Origin: Anaerolineaceae bacterium | Lineage (GTDB): Bacteria > Chloroflexota > Anaerolineae > Anaerolineales > Anaerolineaceae | Assembly (NCBI GenBank): GCA_002702705.1 | Contig: PABH01000019.1 | Location: 1-55,191, forward strand | Reading direction: 5' to 3' | Length of the DNA stretch: 55,191 bases | Part shown: positions 17,001 to 25,523 of the stretch, one piece after another | How positions within the stretch are numbered: the stretch's first letter is position 1 | Layout: the number at the start of each line of letters is the position of its first letter | Notes under the pieces: generated by a model | What the model was told of the DNA's origin: nothing | Seen by the model: only the letters and a program-made list of their open reading frames with translations | Databases searched by the model: none | Program-made: the position numbers and the translations under genes

Positions 17001-18157
17001 GTGAGCAAGTTTTAACAAAGCAGGAGCAAAAAAAGAAGAAATCAGTACAACTTTCCGGTTTACCAGCCGGATCAACCGCTATCTGTACGGTTGGGCGTGA
17101 AGGTAAGGAATTACGTTACCGTGGGTATGATATTAATGATTTGGCAGAATTTGCAACCTTTGAAGAGGTCGCTTATCTTCTAATCAATGGTGAATTGCCT
17201 ATAAAAAATGAATTGAATCGTTATCGTCGGAAATTAAAAAATTTACGCGGATTACCAGCCCCGGTTAAAGCAGTGCTTGAACAAATTCCTGCTGCTACTC
17301 ACCCGATGGATGTAATGCGGACAGGAGCATCGATTCTGGGATCAGTTTTACCTGAGCGAACAGATCACACCCCGGAAGGTGCCCGCCATATTGCAGATCA
17401 TCTTCTGGCGATTTTCCCATCAATGTTATTGTATTGGTATCATTTTACCCATCATGGCCGTCGGATCGATGTGGAGACTGACGATGATTCAATTGCTGGT
17501 CATTTTTTGCACCTTTTGCATGGTCATAAACCAAGTGAATTATATGAACGAACATTGGATATTACTTTTACTCTCTATGCTGAACATGAGTTTAATGCTT
17601 CTACGTTCACCAGTCGCGTCATCGCTGGAACAGGAACGGATTTATATTCCTCCATCACCGGTTCGATTGGTGCTTTGAAAGGATTTAAACATGGCGGTGC
17701 GAATGAAGGGGCTCTGGAAGTTATCGAAAGATACAAATCCGCAAATGAAGCTGCAGAAGATGTAAAACGAATCTTGCGTAATAAAGGTATCATCCTTGGT
17801 TTTGGCCATCCCGTTTACACCATCTCCGACCCAAGGGCAAAGATCTTAAAAGAATTATCCTGTACCTTATGTAAAGATTTTGGTGATGAGACCATGTGTG
17901 ATATTGCAGAACGGATTGAAGAGGTGATGTGGAACGAAAAGAAGATGTTTCCAAATCTGGATTGGTATGCAGCTGTAACCTACAATGTGATGGGCATACC
18001 AACGGCCATGTTCACGCCGTTGTTTGTAATGGCACGTACTGCTGGTTGGGCGGCGCATGTGATCGAACAGCGCCAAGATGGACGGATCATTCGTCCCTCC
18101 GCAGAATATACAGGACCTGAAACACAAGAATTCATTGCTTTGGAAATGCGGGAATAG
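16997..18157 (+). CDS. prpC: 2-methylcitrate synthase
   Basis: Citrate-synthase-family enzyme of 386 residues condensing propionyl-CoA with oxaloacetate. It has the short bacterial type II layout: [14 protein letters not shown] with [10 protein letters not shown] at the N-terminus, [14 protein letters not shown] (first catalytic histidine region), [14 protein letters not shown] (second histidine) and [13 protein letters not shown] (catalytic aspartate). It overlaps prpB by 4 bases and is followed 13 bases later by prpD. Many such enzymes also accept acetyl-CoA, so it could double as citrate synthase; no other citrate synthase is in the window. Confidence 0.93.
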   Translation: MSEQVLTKQEQKKKKSVQLSGLPAGSTAICTVGREGKELRYRGYDINDLAEFATFEEVAYLLINGELPIKNELNRYRRKLKNLRGLPAPVKAVLEQIPAATHPMDVMRTGASILGSVLPERTDHTPEGARHIADHLLAIFPSMLLYWYHFTHHGRRIDVETDDDSIAGHFLHLLHGHKPSELYERTLDITFTLYAEHEFNASTFTSRVIAGTGTDLYSSITGSIGALKGFKHGGANEGALEVIERYKSANEAAEDVKRILRNKGIILGFGHPVYTISDPRAKILKELSCTLCKDFGDETMCDIAERIEEVMWNEKKMFPNLDWYAAVTYNVMGIPTAMFTPLFVMARTAGWAAHVIEQRQDGRIIRPSAEYTGPETQEFIALEMRE

Positions 18158-18170
18158 AAAGGAATTCAGA

Positions 18171-19613
18171 ATGGGTGCTGGTTTCAGTAATGTCCGGCCG
18201 GAGGCCGATCTGGTTTTGCAAAAAATCGCAGATTATGTATTAGAAAAAGAAATTACAAGTGTGGAAGCTTACCAAACTGCACGATATGATCTTTTGGACA
18301 CCCTTGGCTGCGGTTTGGAAGCTTTGTCCTATCCGGCCTGTACCAAGTTGTTGGGTCCCATTGTTCCTGGTACGGTGGTACCAAATGGCGCACGAGTGCC
18401 CGGCACCCGTTTTGTACTTGACCCTGTTCAGGCTGCATTTAATATTGGGGCTATTATTCGCTGGTTGGATTTTAACGATACCTGGCTGGCAGCTGAATGG
18501 GGACATCCCAGCGATAATTTAGGTGGAATTTTAGCAGTTGCAGATTGGATTTCTCGAACCCGTGTTGCAGCTGGAAGGCAACCTCTCTTAATGCGTGATG
18601 TGTTAACCGCCATGATCAAAGCCCATGAAATTCAAGGTGTGATTGCTTTGGAAAACAGCTTTAACAGGGTGGGTTTGGATCATGTAATTTTGGTGAAGAT
18701 TGCCAGCACAGCAGTGGTGACTGCCATGTTGGGTGGGAACCGTGAAGAAGTGATCAATGCCCTCAGCAACGCCTGGATTGATGGGCAGGCTTTGCGAACA
18801 TATCGCCACGCACCAAATACTGGTTCACGTAAGTCTTGGGCAGCAGGTGATGCTACCAGTCGAGCGGTGCAGCTTGCATTGATGGCTTTAAAAGGTGAAA
18901 TGGGTTATCCCTCCGCATTAACTGCAAAGGGCTGGGGATTTTATGATGTCTTATTTAAAGGGAAAACCTTTACTTTTCCTCAAGAATTTAGTTCGTATGT
19001 GATGGAAAATGTGCTGTTTAAGATTTCTTTTCCAGCTGAATTTCATGCTCAAACCGCTGTAGAAGCAGCGATTACTTTACATCCTCATGTAAAAGACCGA
19101 TTACCGGAAATTGAAAAAATACAAATTACAAGCCATGAATCGGCCATCCGTATCATCGACAAACAAGGTCCACTCCATAATCCGGCTGACCGTGACCATT
19201 GTTTGCAGTATATGACAGCCGTAGGACTGATTTATGGAGACTTAACAGCCGCTCATTATGAAGATGAAACGGCAAGTAATCCGCTGATCGATCGTCTACG
19301 AGAAAAAATGGTGGTGGTAGAAGATAAAAGCTACAGCGAGGATTACCTGAACCCGAAAAAACGGTCGATTACCAACGCCGTCCAAGTATTTTTTGTGGAT
19401 GGCACGCAGACAGAAAATGTGGTGGTGGAATATCCTATTGGTCACCGCCGCCGCCGGGCAGAGGGTTTGCCGATGCTGGTGAAAAAATTTAAGACCAATT
19501 TGGCCCGACGCTTCCCAGAAAAACAAGTCCAACAAATTTTGGAACTAGGGCTAGATGACTCACGGTTCGGGAACACCCCGGTGAATGAATTTATGGATTT
19601 GTGGGTAATTTAA
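18171..19613 (+). CDS. prpD: 2-methylcitrate dehydratase
   Basis: MmgE/PrpD-family enzyme of 480 residues dehydrating 2-methylcitrate to cis-aconitate-type products. Family landmarks include [34 protein letters not shown] (conserved near residues 97-116), [23 protein letters not shown] and the C-terminal [19 protein letters not shown]. The ATG at 18171 has AAAGGA 7 bases before it; a longer in-frame start at 18078 would overlap prpC by 80 bases and lacks support. The three genes form a tight operon. No prpE, acnD or PrpR-type regulator is adjacent, so activation of propionate and control lie elsewhere. Confidence 0.93.
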   Translation: MGAGFSNVRPEADLVLQKIADYVLEKEITSVEAYQTARYDLLDTLGCGLEALSYPACTKLLGPIVPGTVVPNGARVPGTRFVLDPVQAAFNIGAIIRWLDFNDTWLAAEWGHPSDNLGGILAVADWISRTRVAAGRQPLLMRDVLTAMIKAHEIQGVIALENSFNRVGLDHVILVKIASTAVVTAMLGGNREEVINALSNAWIDGQALRTYRHAPNTGSRKSWAAGDATSRAVQLALMALKGEMGYPSALTAKGWGFYDVLFKGKTFTFPQEFSSYVMENVLFKISFPAEFHAQTAVEAAITLHPHVKDRLPEIEKIQITSHESAIRIIDKQGPLHNPADRDHCLQYMTAVGLIYGDLTAAHYEDETASNPLIDRLREKMVVVEDKSYSEDYLNPKKRSITNAVQVFFVDGTQTENVVVEYPIGHRRRRAEGLPMLVKKFKTNLARRFPEKQVQQILELGLDDSRFGNTPVNEFMDLWVI

Positions 19614-19677
19614 AGATTGTTTGCATTCTGATGGAGTTCCAGTTATATTTATGATTACACTGGAGAAATAGTTAAAT

Positions 19678-20559
19678 TTGAAAACACAACCACCTTCCAA
19701 TCCGATTAAACCGAAACCTGTTCAACGTATTCGCCAGACAGCATTGATTATAGCTGGCGTGTTAGTCATCTTTTTTGCCACCTTTAATCTCTTGTTTGAT
19801 TTGGGTGTTATATCGCAAGAAGATTTGGACACCTTGCGAGTGCGGATCTTATATACAGCTACTCCTCCGGTAGTGGTGCAGTACCGTCCAGGTGCAAATG
19901 AGACCACCATGGGGGAAACACCGCAGCTAATCGATATTATTCCGACCAACACCCCGCAACCAACTCCTGTTTTGATTACAACGGAAGATAGTGGTTTTTT
20001 ACCGCTGCAAATCGAACAGTTGGAAATTGAACAAAGCCAACAAGAAAACACAAACAATGAAACTCCGCTGGTTGTTCCAATCGAATTAATTATTCCTTCC
20101 ATAAATCTGGATGCACCCATCATTCAGGCTGAACAAGATGAGATTATAACGGATGGTGTCACGTATGCCCAATGGCAAGCCCCTAACGAATTTGCAGGTG
20201 GTTGGCACCGTGATTCTGCTGGTTTGGGCCAGATTGGGAATACGGTTATCAACGGACACCATAATATTAATGGAGAAGTATTTAAAGACCTTGATAAATT
20301 AACCGAAGGTGACCGAATTTCAGTGTATGGTGAAGATGGAAACCGGTATAGCTTTTTGGTTACCAATGTAATGATCCTGGAAGAAAGAGATGCCCCGCTA
20401 GAGCAGCGGTTAGAGAATGCACGCTGGATTTTGCCCTCTGATGATGAACGGCTGACCTTGATCACCTGTTGGCCATATTATTCAAACACTCACCGCCTGG
20501 TGATTGTTGCCAAGCCTCTAGAAACCGATTCATTCAAACATGCTCAGCTGGGTGATTAA
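19678..20559 (+). CDS. Sortase (class D/E-like)
   Basis: Membrane-anchored transpeptidase of 293 residues with an N-terminal transmembrane segment (about 20-42) and a long Thr/Pro/Gln-rich spacer (about 60-130). The catalytic beta-barrel spans about 131-282. H194 in VINGHHN, C264 in LTLITCWPYY and R273 in THRLVIVAKP form the expected His-Cys-Arg triad. It should attach proteins with an LPxTG-like signal to the cell surface. A likely substrate with IPVTGG is encoded 1.4 kb downstream. The TLITCWP context is like class D/E sortases. The start is a TTG at 19678 with GGAGA 11 bases upstream. A monoderm envelope is implied. Confidence 0.9.
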   Translation: MKTQPPSNPIKPKPVQRIRQTALIIAGVLVIFFATFNLLFDLGVISQEDLDTLRVRILYTATPPVVVQYRPGANETTMGETPQLIDIIPTNTPQPTPVLITTEDSGFLPLQIEQLEIEQSQQENTNNETPLVVPIELIIPSINLDAPIIQAEQDEIITDGVTYAQWQAPNEFAGGWHRDSAGLGQIGNTVINGHHNINGEVFKDLDKLTEGDRISVYGEDGNRYSFLVTNVMILEERDAPLEQRLENARWILPSDDERLTLITCWPYYSNTHRLVIVAKPLETDSFKHAQLGD

Positions 20560-20884
20560 TTATAATAAGCAATAATATTCTTCTATTGCCTTTATTGTTA
20601 ATGACTTCGATCCAGTACACTCAAACGTACAAAGGAAAACTTTCTGAATAATAGTAAATTTTTTAAATTAGTAAAACTTATGAAGGATGATACTAACCAA
20701 CCAATAAAATATTGTATAACCTTTAAAAAAATGCTCGGTTTGTAAATATAACCAATTTCAAACATACACGTCAAAAAATTACTTTTAATGTGACAATTTT
20801 GCTGTTCGCCCCATGATTATTTAAGAATATGACCTGTTTTTTGTTTTGGTAATAAAAACAGTTAGAAACTGGTTTGAAAAGGGG
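20560..20884. other. Intergenic region between sortase and tandem RNA, nothing recognised
   Basis: AT-rich segment downstream of the sortase gene. I see no terminator with a clear T-tail, no credible frame and no repeat. The structured RNA begins further on, near 20951. Confidence 0.5.
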
Positions 20885-20913
20885 TTGACTTTTGTCAATT
20901 ATCGTGCAATAAT
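20885..20913 (+). promoter_or_regulatory. Candidate promoter of the RNA/response-regulator transcript
   Basis: TTGACT (20885-20890) and AATAAT (20908-20913) have a 17-base spacer, about 38 bases before the first structured RNA. A TATAAT at 20922-20927 lacks a -35 at suitable distance. The arrangement would put both RNA copies in the 5' leader of the downstream operon. Confidence 0.5.
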
Positions 20914-20950
20914 AAGACCAATATAATCTAAATAGTCGCAGTACAGTTTG

Positions 20951-21052
20951 GAGGCTATGAAACGAGCATAATTGGTCGCTTCTTCCTAATAATAGGAAGG
21001 GTGCTCGTGGAGCCAAGTAGCGAAACCGGCCGAGTTTTTGGTCGGTTCTTGT
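20951..21052 (+). ncRNA. Structured leader RNA, copy 1, with terminator (class unassigned)
   Basis: First of two near-identical elements. Pairings seen: P1 GGCT (20953-20956) with AGCC (21011-21014); P2 ACGAGCA (20962-20968) with TGCTCGT (21002-21008); P3 CTTCCT (20982-20987) with AGGAAG (20994-20999); and a pseudoknot of TCGCT (20976-20980) with AGCGA (21019-21023). A terminator-like stem follows at once, AACCGGCC (21024-21031) with GGTCGGTT (21040-21047), then CTTGTTTCTT. Conserved unpaired strings include TGAAACGAG, TTGGTCGCT and GTGGAGCCAA. It resembles a compact pseudoknotted riboswitch, but I could not match it to a known class. Confidence 0.75.
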
Positions 21053-21090
21053 TTCTTAAACCTTAACAGTTTTTATAATTATTATTTTGA

Positions 21091-21190
21091 GGCAGTGAAA
21101 CGAGTATTAATTTGGTCGCTTTTTCCTGATTGGGAAAAATACTCGTGGAGCCAAATAGCGAAACCGGCAGAAAAACTGCTGGTTTTTTTT
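21091..21190 (+). ncRNA. Structured leader RNA, copy 2, with terminator (class unassigned)
   Basis: Second copy, about 140 bases after the first. P1 is GGC (21091-21093) with GCC (21150-21152). P2 is longer here, ACGAGTATT (21100-21108) with AATACTCGT (21138-21146), and a C-G pair of copy 1 is replaced by T-A, which is compensatory. P3 is TTTTCC (21121-21126) with GGAAAA (21133-21138), sharing its last base with P2. The pseudoknot TCGCT (21116-21120) with AGCGA (21157-21161) is identical to copy 1. AACCGGCAG (21162-21170) with CTGCTGGTT (21176-21184) and a long T run form an intrinsic terminator. The response regulator start is 20 bases further on. Confidence 0.8.
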
Positions 21191-21209
21191 ATTTTTAGAA
21201 GGAGGCGCA

Positions 21210-21974
21210 ATGGTAGCAGATTTAAAGGACACAACTACCCACACAGAAGTCCAAGCTCTCGGTTTAGATCTGGATGAATCATTAAAACGGAATAAACGGG
21301 TAATGATTATTGACGATGACCCAGATACGGTAGAACTACTAAAACGAATTTTGCGTCTGGCAGATTTTGATGTTGCTTCTGCTCGGAATGGTATTGAAGC
21401 ACCAGTTATTGCAGAAAAAGTGGAGCCGGATGTAATTTTATTAGATATGATGATGCCTGAAGTGGATGGGAAAGAAACATTCCGCAATTTGAGAAAAGTC
21501 ACTCGTGCACCAATTATTGTTGTTTCTGCTTTGTCCAGTAAAGAAATGATCGTTGATTTATTAAATTTAGGCACAGATGATTATGTGACCAAGCCTTTTC
21601 ATCGTGATGAGATAGTTGCTCGGATTAATGCGGTATTACGGCGAAGTAAACAAAAATCAGTTTTTGATGGTGTTTCCATTCCTGAAATAGGTTTCATGAT
21701 TAATTTCTCAAAAAGAGAGGTTCAATATAATGGTAATTTTGTACATCTATCACCCAAAGAGTTTAACTTAGTGCAATTATTAGCCCAAAATCTGCCTCAT
21801 GTCGTTCAATACGATGAAATTGCAGAAGAAATTTGGGGAGAAACCCAATCAGACGTTAAAAATAGAATCAAGTACCTGGTTCATTTGATCCGAAAGAAAT
21901 TTTCCGCGATTAATCCTGAAATCGAAGTCATTATCACAGTTGATCGATTTGGATATCGTTTGCGCACAGAATGA
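21210..21974 (+). CDS. Response regulator with winged-helix output domain
   Basis: Response regulator of 254 residues with a 28-residue N-terminal extension before the receiver domain. The receiver holds IIDDDPDT (33-40), phosphoacceptor D79 in VILLDMMMPEVDG, and a TKPFHRDE lysine. A C-terminal OmpR-type winged helix (about 160-252) includes LSPKEFNLVQLLAQN and ends VDRFGYRLRTE. AGGAGG 7 bases before the ATG gives a strong initiation site. No histidine kinase is adjacent, so it is an orphan here. It lies directly after the tandem RNA and 33 bases before the surface-protein gene, so the RNA probably controls both. Confidence 0.92.
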   Translation: MVADLKDTTTHTEVQALGLDLDESLKRNKRVMIIDDDPDTVELLKRILRLADFDVASARNGIEAPVIAEKVEPDVILLDMMMPEVDGKETFRNLRKVTRAPIIVVSALSSKEMIVDLLNLGTDDYVTKPFHRDEIVARINAVLRRSKQKSVFDGVSIPEIGFMINFSKREVQYNGNFVHLSPKEFNLVQLLAQNLPHVVQYDEIAEEIWGETQSDVKNRIKYLVHLIRKKFSAINPEIEVIITVDRFGYRLRTE

Positions 21975-22007
21975 ATTAATTAATATTAGTTGGAAGGAGA
22001 GTTTATT

Positions 22008-23231
22008 ATGTTTTTCAATAATTTACGTTCAGGATTAAGAACTGCTTCTCATATCAGTTACTTATTGGGGGTTCTCAGTATCGTTTTAGCCTTGTCTTTA
22101 TCTTTGGTTAACTTCCCCGTAATGGCACAAAATATCAGTGGTGCTTCATTGGTAGCGAGTGGGGGTTGTAGCGGTGGTTGTAACGGTATTAGTGCTACTT
22201 TTACGAACCATGGCTCGGGTGACATGACAGAAGCTGTGGTTTATGAAGTCCAATCTCGTGTTAATGGTGTTTGGATCGTTGTGGATTCTGGCACGTTAGG
22301 ACCCTTAGCAAGTGGAGAAAGCCAGACAGTTTCATATAACCCTAACAATGTTTCCGGTACATATCGTTTCAAAGCATACCAACCAGCAGGCCATCCTGGT
22401 TCGGGTGTATTGTACTCAAGTGCTTGTAAATTTGAATGTGTATTGCCATCACCAACACCAGTGACGCCGACTGCTACCCCCGTTACCCCAACATCAACTC
22501 CGGTGACACCAACCTTTACACCAACCTTTACTTCTACACCGGTAACTCCGACTGCTACGCCCATTACACCTACATCGACACCGGTAACTCCAACATCAAC
22601 ACCGGTGACACCAACCTTTACACCCACATTCACATCAACCCCTGTGACAGCAACCCCACAAGAACCAACCCCAACCCCACAGGAACCGACTAATACGCCA
22701 ACATTTACTTCGACACCGGTAACACCGACAGCTACACCCATTACACCTACATCGACACCAGTAACGGCTACGCCACAAGAACCAACACCAACCCCACAGG
22801 AGCCTACCTCTACGCCACAAGAACCGACTCCAACACCTCAGGAGCCTACATCAACCCCTGTGACTGCTACGCCACAAGAACCAACGCCTACCCCACAGGA
22901 ACCTACCTCTACGCCAAGCAATCCTACGGAGACCCCTGTTGTCACAACCACTCCGGTTACAGCAACACCACAGGAACCGACTCCTACACCACAAGAACCT
23001 GGAACTACACCTCAGGAACCTACTAAAGTAGTTACACAAGTTCCGCCCACCAAAGTTCCAACGTTAGGTGTTCCATCCGTGGTTGACCAACCCAGTGTAT
23101 TGATCCCAGTTACTGGTGGTGATATGTCCCCTGTTTCTCCATTGGAAGCAGCTCAGAAGGTCGCCTTTAATCTCGGTTTGGGATTTGTCGGATTAGGTCT
23201 CGTACTGCAAGGACTTCGTAGACGTTTCTAA
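22008..23231 (+). CDS. Sortase-anchored Thr/Pro-rich surface protein
   Basis: Secreted protein of 407 residues. The ATG at 22008 follows GGAAGGAGAG; a TTG at 21990 is less likely. A signal peptide (about 1-41, ending VMAQ) precedes a cysteine-bearing beta-rich domain of about 105 residues (CSGGCNGISATFTNHGSGDM to ACKFECV). Then comes a Thr/Pro stalk of about 190 residues with TPVTPTATP and QEPTPTPQEP units. The C-terminus is a sorting signal: IPVTGG (366-371), a hydrophobic stretch and RRRF. This is the expected substrate of the sortase at 19678. The ligand of the N-terminal domain is unknown. Confidence 0.9.
   Translation: MFFNNLRSGLRTASHISYLLGVLSIVLALSLSLVNFPVMAQNISGASLVASGGCSGGCNGISATFTNHGSGDMTEAVVYEVQSRVNGVWIVVDSGTLGPLASGESQTVSYNPNNVSGTYRFKAYQPAGHPGSGVLYSSACKFECVLPSPTPVTPTATPVTPTSTPVTPTFTPTFTSTPVTPTATPITPTSTPVTPTSTPVTPTFTPTFTSTPVTATPQEPTPTPQEPTNTPTFTSTPVTPTATPITPTSTPVTATPQEPTPTPQEPTSTPQEPTPTPQEPTSTPVTATPQEPTPTPQEPTSTPSNPTETPVVTTTPVTATPQEPTPTPQEPGTTPQEPTKVVTQVPPTKVPTLGVPSVVDQPSVLIPVTGGDMSPVSPLEAAQKVAFNLGLGFVGLGLVLQGLRRRF
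22446..23026 (+). repeat. Thr/Pro coding tandem repeats
   Basis: Imperfect tandem repeats in the stalk of the surface protein. The first part uses a TPVTPT(A/S/F)TP unit and the second a QEPTPTPQEPTSTP unit, with codons varied (ACA, ACT, ACC, ACG), so the DNA copies are divergent. One longer block, TFTSTPVTPTATPITPTSTP, occurs twice (near 22521 and 22699). Repeat number is likely to vary among strains and could vary stalk length. Confidence 0.85.
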
Positions 23232-23268
23232 GCCGCATAATAAAAATATATATTGATCGATAACGAAA

Positions 23269-23298
23269 AGAATACCTCCGTAGTGGGGTATTCTTTTT
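23269..23298 (+). terminator. Intrinsic terminator after the surface-protein gene
   Basis: AGAATACCTC (23269-23278) pairs with GGGGTATTCT (23285-23294) over 10 bp with one G-U pair, followed by TTTT. It lies 37 bases after the stop. Confidence 0.88.
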
Positions 23299-23471
23299 CT
23301 CTAAAAAATCACCTTATTATTAAAATAGAAATTTTACACTTTTATAATATACAAAAAAGGTAAATAATATCTTGTATTTTTTTAAAAAAGTGCTACGATA
23401 GAATTTGTAGTTTCAGTTTTGTTTTTCATTGCATTTACAGTTTATTTTTCAAGGTTTAAGGAGATAACCGT

Positions 23472-23912
23472 ATGAAAAAATCATTCCGTATTTTTAGTGT
23501 TTTGCTCTTAATGAGCATGTTGTTGGGTTTATCTAGTACGGCAGTATTTGCTGAAGCTGAACAGCCCCAAAAGTGCCCAGAATTCACCGTGGGTATTTCC
23601 CACGGCATTGATGGAACCAAATTGGGTTTATCTCAGGAATTACCAGTGCTGGTAGAAGTTTATTTGGGACCGAACCATAAATTGTTTAAAACGATCCCAC
23701 TCAGTTACAAAGAGATGTATACTGGAGTCTTTCCGCGAGGAGAATATTTGATAAAGTTCTATTCGGTTGAATTACAAGCTTATGTAGATCAACTGCAGGT
23801 AGGGCCGGTGGTATTCCCAGGTTGTGTTGGCGTGGGTATTCATGCTCGCTTCCGCGATGGTGCTCCAGTAACCCTTGTCATTGTTCGAGATATGTATCCC
23901 GAAGCAAATTAA
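23472..23912 (+). CDS. Small secreted protein of unknown function
   Basis: Protein of 146 residues with a clear signal peptide (about 1-28, cleavage after VFA). The mature part has two cysteines (in KCPEF and FPGCVG) that may form a disulfide and alternating beta-type segments, such as VLVEVYLGPNHKLF and GEYLIKFYSVELQAYV. I recognise no family; the pattern suggests a single immunoglobulin- or transthyretin-like sandwich. It has no anchor. AAGGAG about 9 bases before the ATG supports the start. It follows the surface-protein terminator and has its own terminator, so it is a separate transcript. Confidence 0.8.
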   Translation: MKKSFRIFSVLLLMSMLLGLSSTAVFAEAEQPQKCPEFTVGISHGIDGTKLGLSQELPVLVEVYLGPNHKLFKTIPLSYKEMYTGVFPRGEYLIKFYSVELQAYVDQLQVGPVVFPGCVGVGIHARFRDGAPVTLVIVRDMYPEAN

Positions 23913-23931
23913 TTAATATTAGTTTTTACAG

Positions 23932-23959
23932 AACCGCCGGGAAAATCTCGGCGGTTTTT
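23932..23959 (+). terminator. Intrinsic terminator after the small secreted protein
   Basis: AACCGCCG (23932-23939) pairs perfectly with CGGCGGTT (23949-23956), followed by TTTC. It sits between convergent genes and touches the end of the minus-strand gene at 23959. Confidence 0.88.
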
Positions 23960-24831
23960 CATTTAAGCAAAACCATATACTGCTGGAGGAATTTATTCCA
24001 ATCCATTAAGAATGCCTCTTGTGTTGCGGCCCGCCCACCTTGCTCTTCGATCTTTTGATAAATTAAACAGCCGACTCTATAAGTGAGCCGCTGGGATCCA
24101 AAACAACTTTCCAGATATTCCTCCTGGGTGTGTGGTTCATTTTTGTCCAGCCAGTTCCAGACATCCAAGAACGCGGATTTGTTTTCTTTAATCTGGTCAG
24201 AATTTGACAAAACCTGGTAATCTGGCTCGTCCATAAGCCTGTGCTGCAGACGGAATTGGTACGGTACGAAAACAGCGTACCCTTCGTTTTGTGTCCACAA
24301 GCTAAAATAGTTTTTCCATTGCGCGGGTGTGATTACTTCATCTAAATTTGGGATGTGGTGATAACGTTCGTAGATCACGTGTATACATTCGTGAATAATG
24401 TAAGCAAGAAATTCGAAAGGCTCATTAAGATATGAAACACAATTAAGGTTTAAACAGACTGCGCCGTTAAAACCGATGCCTTTGTCGTAACCTATGATCG
24501 GATAGATAGGAATTTTAAGATTTTCATCTGGAAAAAAATCCAGTAGTGCTTCATGAACAATATCTGACCAAGCATTTTGATTTGAACGTAAGGTTTCAAG
24601 GAAGGCTTTGATTCTCATCGTGTTTTTTGCGACGTTATTCAACCCGTAAAAGTTTGATTGTTTTCCTTGTAACGCATTGTTTATATCGTTGTCTGTCAGC
24701 GCTGATGAAAACTTTTCTGCATGCTTGAGGACAATTTGGTAAGCAGGGTGTTCAAAAATATCCTTCTCAGAGGTTTTTCCTTCCAAGTACGCCAGAAAAA
24801 GTTCTGCTCCTGATAGGTCGAAATACATCAC
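23959..24831 (-). CDS. Putative zinc metallopeptidase (HExxH)
   Basis: Protein of 290 residues without signal peptide. It contains HECIH at 147-151 in FLAYIIHECIHVIYERYHH, and E183 in WTQNEGYAVF about 32 residues later, the arrangement of gluzincin-type zinc peptidases. The preceding segment, GFNGAVCLNLNCVSYL, is like the edge strand in such proteins. It resembles predicted DUF2268-type Zn proteases in outline but I cannot assign a family. The start overlaps the GNAT gene upstream by 4 bases, so the two are coupled. Confidence 0.65.
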   Translation of the reverse strand: MMYFDLSGAELFLAYLEGKTSEKDIFEHPAYQIVLKHAEKFSSALTDNDINNALQGKQSNFYGLNNVAKNTMRIKAFLETLRSNQNAWSDIVHEALLDFFPDENLKIPIYPIIGYDKGIGFNGAVCLNLNCVSYLNEPFEFLAYIIHECIHVIYERYHHIPNLDEVITPAQWKNYFSLWTQNEGYAVFVPYQFRLQHRLMDEPDYQVLSNSDQIKENKSAFLDVWNWLDKNEPHTQEEYLESCFGSQRLTYRVGCLIYQKIEEQGGRAATQEAFLMDWNKFLQQYMVLLK

Positions 24832-25370
24832 CGCTCACCTTGGAAAAAATCCGTTTCAAGTATGGCGTACACGAATTCATCAGCCCAACTATTATTAAAC
24901 CAGCGAGTTTGGCGCAGGTGTCCCTCCTGCTTCATACCGATTTTTTTCATAACATTTATGGAGGCTGTGTTTTTTGCGTGACAGAAAGCCACTACACGAT
25001 GTGCGTTTAATTGGATAAATGCAAATTCTAACATTTGGTATGCTGCTTCTGACGCGTATCCTTTTCCCCAATCTTCCACCCTTACTGTCCAACCAATTTC
25101 CCATTCTCTAATTTCAGGATTTTGGCTGGCTAAAGAAATCCGTCCAATAACCTTATCCTCCGGTGGTACTGTGATCGCTAGTTTGTAATATGTGCGTGGC
25201 GTATTGCATGAATCTTGAACTGCACGGTTCAGATATTCTAGGGCTGCTTCACGATCCACAATACCTTTTTCAAATTGTCGCATTTCTTTTTGTTTTTCAT
25301 AGCTTAGAAAAGTATCTAGATCGTTGAGGTGGAATTCCCGAATCAATAGGCGAGGTGTGGTGATGTTCAT
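24828..25370 (-). CDS. GNAT N-acetyltransferase (RimJ/RimL type)
   Basis: Acetyl-CoA-dependent acyltransferase of 180 residues. It begins ITTPRLLIREFHLNDLDTF, typical of the RimJ/RimL group, and has the acetyl-CoA-binding loop EDWGKGYASEAAYQML (about 98-113) and motif B NTASINVMKKIGMKQEG (about 134-150). Substrates in this group are protein N-termini, amino acids or antibiotics; none can be inferred here. GGAGAG lies 4 bases before the ATG. It is the first gene of a two-gene minus-strand operon with the putative metallopeptidase. Confidence 0.9.
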   Translation of the reverse strand: MNITTPRLLIREFHLNDLDTFLSYEKQKEMRQFEKGIVDREAALEYLNRAVQDSCNTPRTYYKLAITVPPEDKVIGRISLASQNPEIREWEIGWTVRVEDWGKGYASEAAYQMLEFAFIQLNAHRVVAFCHAKNTASINVMKKIGMKQEGHLRQTRWFNNSWADEFVYAILETDFFQGER

Positions 25371-25497
25371 TTACTCTCCAAGTGTATTTTCTTTTGTTAA
25401 TTATAAATGAATAAAAAGAACTCTCTTATATTTTACGGCCATCCATAATTTCTTCCATTAGAACTCTTGTAAATTCACCACAAATTCGTTAGTATTA

Positions 25498-25516
25498 ATC
25501 CTATATCCTATAGGAT
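25498..25516. promoter_or_regulatory. Palindromic operator candidate upstream of the GntR gene
   Basis: ATCCTATAGGAT (25505-25516) is a perfect 12-base palindrome, preceded by another copy of its left half, ATCCTATA (25498-25505). It ends 7 bases before the regulator ATG, where it would overlap a promoter. A GntR/FCD dimer commonly binds such a site next to its own gene; binding is inferred. Confidence 0.55.
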
Positions 25517-25523
25517 TATTCGA

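Noticed and set aside
18078-18170. Longer start for prpD
   Set aside because: It overlaps prpC by 80 bases; the ATG at 18171 has a proper ribosome site and family-typical N-terminus.
20951-21190. c-di-GMP class I (GEMM), c-di-AMP, SAM, TPP or cobalamin riboswitch
   Set aside because: None of the core motifs I know for these classes is present, so no class is assigned.
22241-22741. Minus-strand Val/Gly-rich frame across the Thr/Pro repeat
   Set aside because: It is the complement of the P/T repeat codons; composition is an artefact of the repeat.
22446-23026. CRISPR-like array
   Set aside because: The repeats are irregular, in frame and coding; no spacer/repeat alternation and no cas genes.
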